From Solea solea (lineage: Eukaryota > Chordata > Actinopteri > Pleuronectiformes > Soleidae), in assembly GCF_958295425.1 (NCBI RefSeq), contig NC_081137.1, forward strand, positions 12,563,254 through 12,627,253: a stretch of DNA of 64,000 nt. Direction: 5' to 3'. A program made the translations under genes and the position numbers. Shown in pieces: positions 62,901 through 64,000 of this stretch. The notes under the pieces are model-generated. The model was not told the origin of the DNA, made no database searches, and saw nothing but the letters and a program-made list of their open reading frames with translations. Each line of letters opens with the position of its first letter. The first letter of the stretch is position 1.

Positions 62901-63900
62901 TTTTCCTTCCTCAGTTATCAGTCAGATCAAACCTCTCTGTCTCAGCTCTGTCTGGTTGTTTCATATCAGAACAGTTATATCTATGTTTTAAATATCAATT
63001 TAATAGATAGGATGATAAAGAAACATTTATATATTACAAACAAACCCATTACATTTGAGTTGATAATGATTACATTTAGTCGACTAAAACCAACCCATCT
63101 CAGATGACTAAATGGTATTTTTGTCATAAGATTACAACAAAACCAAAACAAAATATGCTGTCAAAATGAACACTGATTCTGGGAGGGTTTCAGCACCTCT
63201 TCCAACCACTTCTGAAAATCCTGAGCTATCCCTTTAAGTAAATGTCTGAGGCGTTTACCATTCTTGGAGCTCAGGGGAGGGAATGAGTCCAGCGAAGTGA
63301 GTGGCGTTACTCTCCAATCTGCCTTGCCACCAGTTGGGGTCCTGCTTGTTGATGATCTTAATGATGTCACCGGTTTGAAACTTCAGACCTGCCTCTTTGC
63401 ATGGGATGAGGTCGTCCGTCGTGGGGTCATAGTCAAACTGGGCCTTCATGTACATCTGTAAGTTAAGAACACACACTCTGAATGTGAAAATAAGGAAAGA
63501 AAATGTACGATACTATGTGTTGAACAGTCGCTGTAGATATCATATCCATGTAGTCATTGCTGATGAGCAACAAATATATGGACATCTAAAACGTTTTGAA
63601 CTTGAAACAAATGATAATACATAACTTCTATAGTTTCTCTGAAATCAGTAAGGGCATTATCTTAAGTTTTAATTTTCACTTTTCTCAGAAATCCCAATGA
63701 TCTGACAGGGGCTAAGTGTAACGGAAACGTTAAACTGAAACATTTTGACCTACAGTGTCTGTACAACATCACTGAGAATAAATATTTAATAGTAATGCTT
63801 CTGGTTTGTATGAGGTAGAGATGATACAGAAAAGAAAGATTTCGGCCACTGAAGTCTGACGTTTGTACATCACTCACTCTCTGGAGCTGCTGGTCTACTG
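59979..63900 (-). CDS. mpp1: Membrane palmitoylated protein 1 (p55 MAGUK), 3' part
   Basis: Seven secure exons on the minus strand: 63259-63455, 62445-62548, 62273-62353, 62027-62107, 61737-61939, 60257-60331, 59979-60155; these encode 305 residues. The SH3 domain begins [11 protein letters not shown] and has [19 protein letters not shown] and [13 protein letters not shown]. The basic hinge reads [19 protein letters not shown], diagnostic for MPP1 and the band 4.1 binding site. The guanylate-kinase-like domain starts [20 protein letters not shown], continues [17 protein letters not shown] and [16 protein letters not shown], and ends [11 protein letters not shown]. In red cells p55 links glycophorin C and protein 4.1 at the membrane. 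A further small exon is possible at 63878-63900 (reads VDQQLQR, donor gtgagtg, weak acceptor). The PDZ domain and start codon lie beyond the window. Confidence 0.94.
60600..60735 (-). mobile_element. L1-like retrotransposon relic, distal part, in mpp1 intron
   Basis: The minus strand encodes [16 protein letters not shown], typical of the last part of L1-clade ORF2 in fish. The preceding part of the same ORF is found at 61385-61735, so the two pieces seem to be one element split by an insertion. Confidence 0.45.
60736..61384 (+). mobile_element. Unclassified inserted segment splitting the L1 relic
   Basis: The plus strand 61014-61376 is open for 120 codons. Its first half ([36 protein letters not shown]) looks like the N-terminal part of a captured or transposon-borne ORF; the second half is unremarkable. 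I cannot name the family. No splice link to mpp1 (opposite strand) is visible. Confidence 0.35.
61385..61735 (-). mobile_element. L1-like retrotransposon relic, proximal part, in mpp1 intron
   Basis: The minus strand, with frame breaks, reads [24 protein letters not shown] and then IIKGRVGDP, a series I associate with the C-terminal third of L1-type ORF2. It ends right next to the mpp1 exon at 61737-61939. Confidence 0.4.
62549..63258. other. mpp1 intron, no other gene seen
   Basis: AT-rich intron between the SH3 and hinge exons. No repeat or exon recognised. Confidence 0.5.
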
Positions 63901-64000
63901 CTGACTTTTTTTGGTGAGATTTTGTTGCTTAAATAAATTTGAACACCAATTCCAAAAGGATTTCAAACACCAAAATCATAAAATAAACACACTTGATTTC
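63456..64000. other. mpp1: mpp1 intron at the window edge
   Basis: Apart from the tentative micro-exon at 63878-63900, nothing coding is recognised. The gene continues beyond the right edge on the minus strand. Confidence 0.5.

Overview
This window is vertebrate nuclear DNA, almost certainly from a teleost fish. It holds four intron-containing genes with GT-AG splice sites, separated by long AT-rich stretches full of fish-type repeats: tRNA-derived SINEs with an L2-like tail, Tc1, hAT-like MITEs, non-LTR retrotransposon relics, and CA/TA microsatellites. Three genes could be rebuilt exon by exon into complete proteins. The fourth runs off the right edge. I found no prokaryotic-type operons, CRISPR arrays, true tRNAs or rRNAs.

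Left part (1-25.8 kb): no intact gene. It starts with a decayed non-LTR endonuclease (- strand). A repeat block follows: copies of a dispersed family, a roughly 250-bp-arm palindrome (7.41-7.93 kb), a tandem array of a composite SINE with a 470-bp period (8.66-11.49 kb), a complete SINE, and a 38-bp minisatellite containing a 534-bp higher-order duplication (11.87-13.61 kb). A decayed Tc1-like transposon (16.80-18.43 kb) abuts an orphan, frameshifted AMPA-receptor exon (18.48-18.67 kb). Fragments of two further non-LTR elements and SINE debris fill the rest.

Gene part (25.8-64 kb): tmem88 (+, coding 28035-30108), a two-pass membrane protein of Wnt/Dishevelled signalling; pcolce (-, coding 32704-40476), a secreted CUB-CUB-NTR enhancer of procollagen processing; vamp2 (-, coding 50528-55908), synaptobrevin of synaptic vesicles, with a TATA box and a perfect CRE upstream; and mpp1 (-, 59979 to beyond the window), a MAGUK scaffold whose SH3 and guanylate-kinase-like part is present. 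These genes do not form one pathway. tmem88 and vamp2 both lie in human 17p13.1, so that part looks like ancestral linkage.

No clear new biological system is visible. The most unusual items are the composite SINE array, the minisatellite with higher-order structure, the long palindrome, the orphan glutamate-receptor exon next to Tc1, the terminal-inverted-repeat element inside the tmem88 intron, and the vamp2 start codon split by an intron. Repeat identities were assigned by eye, without a database search.
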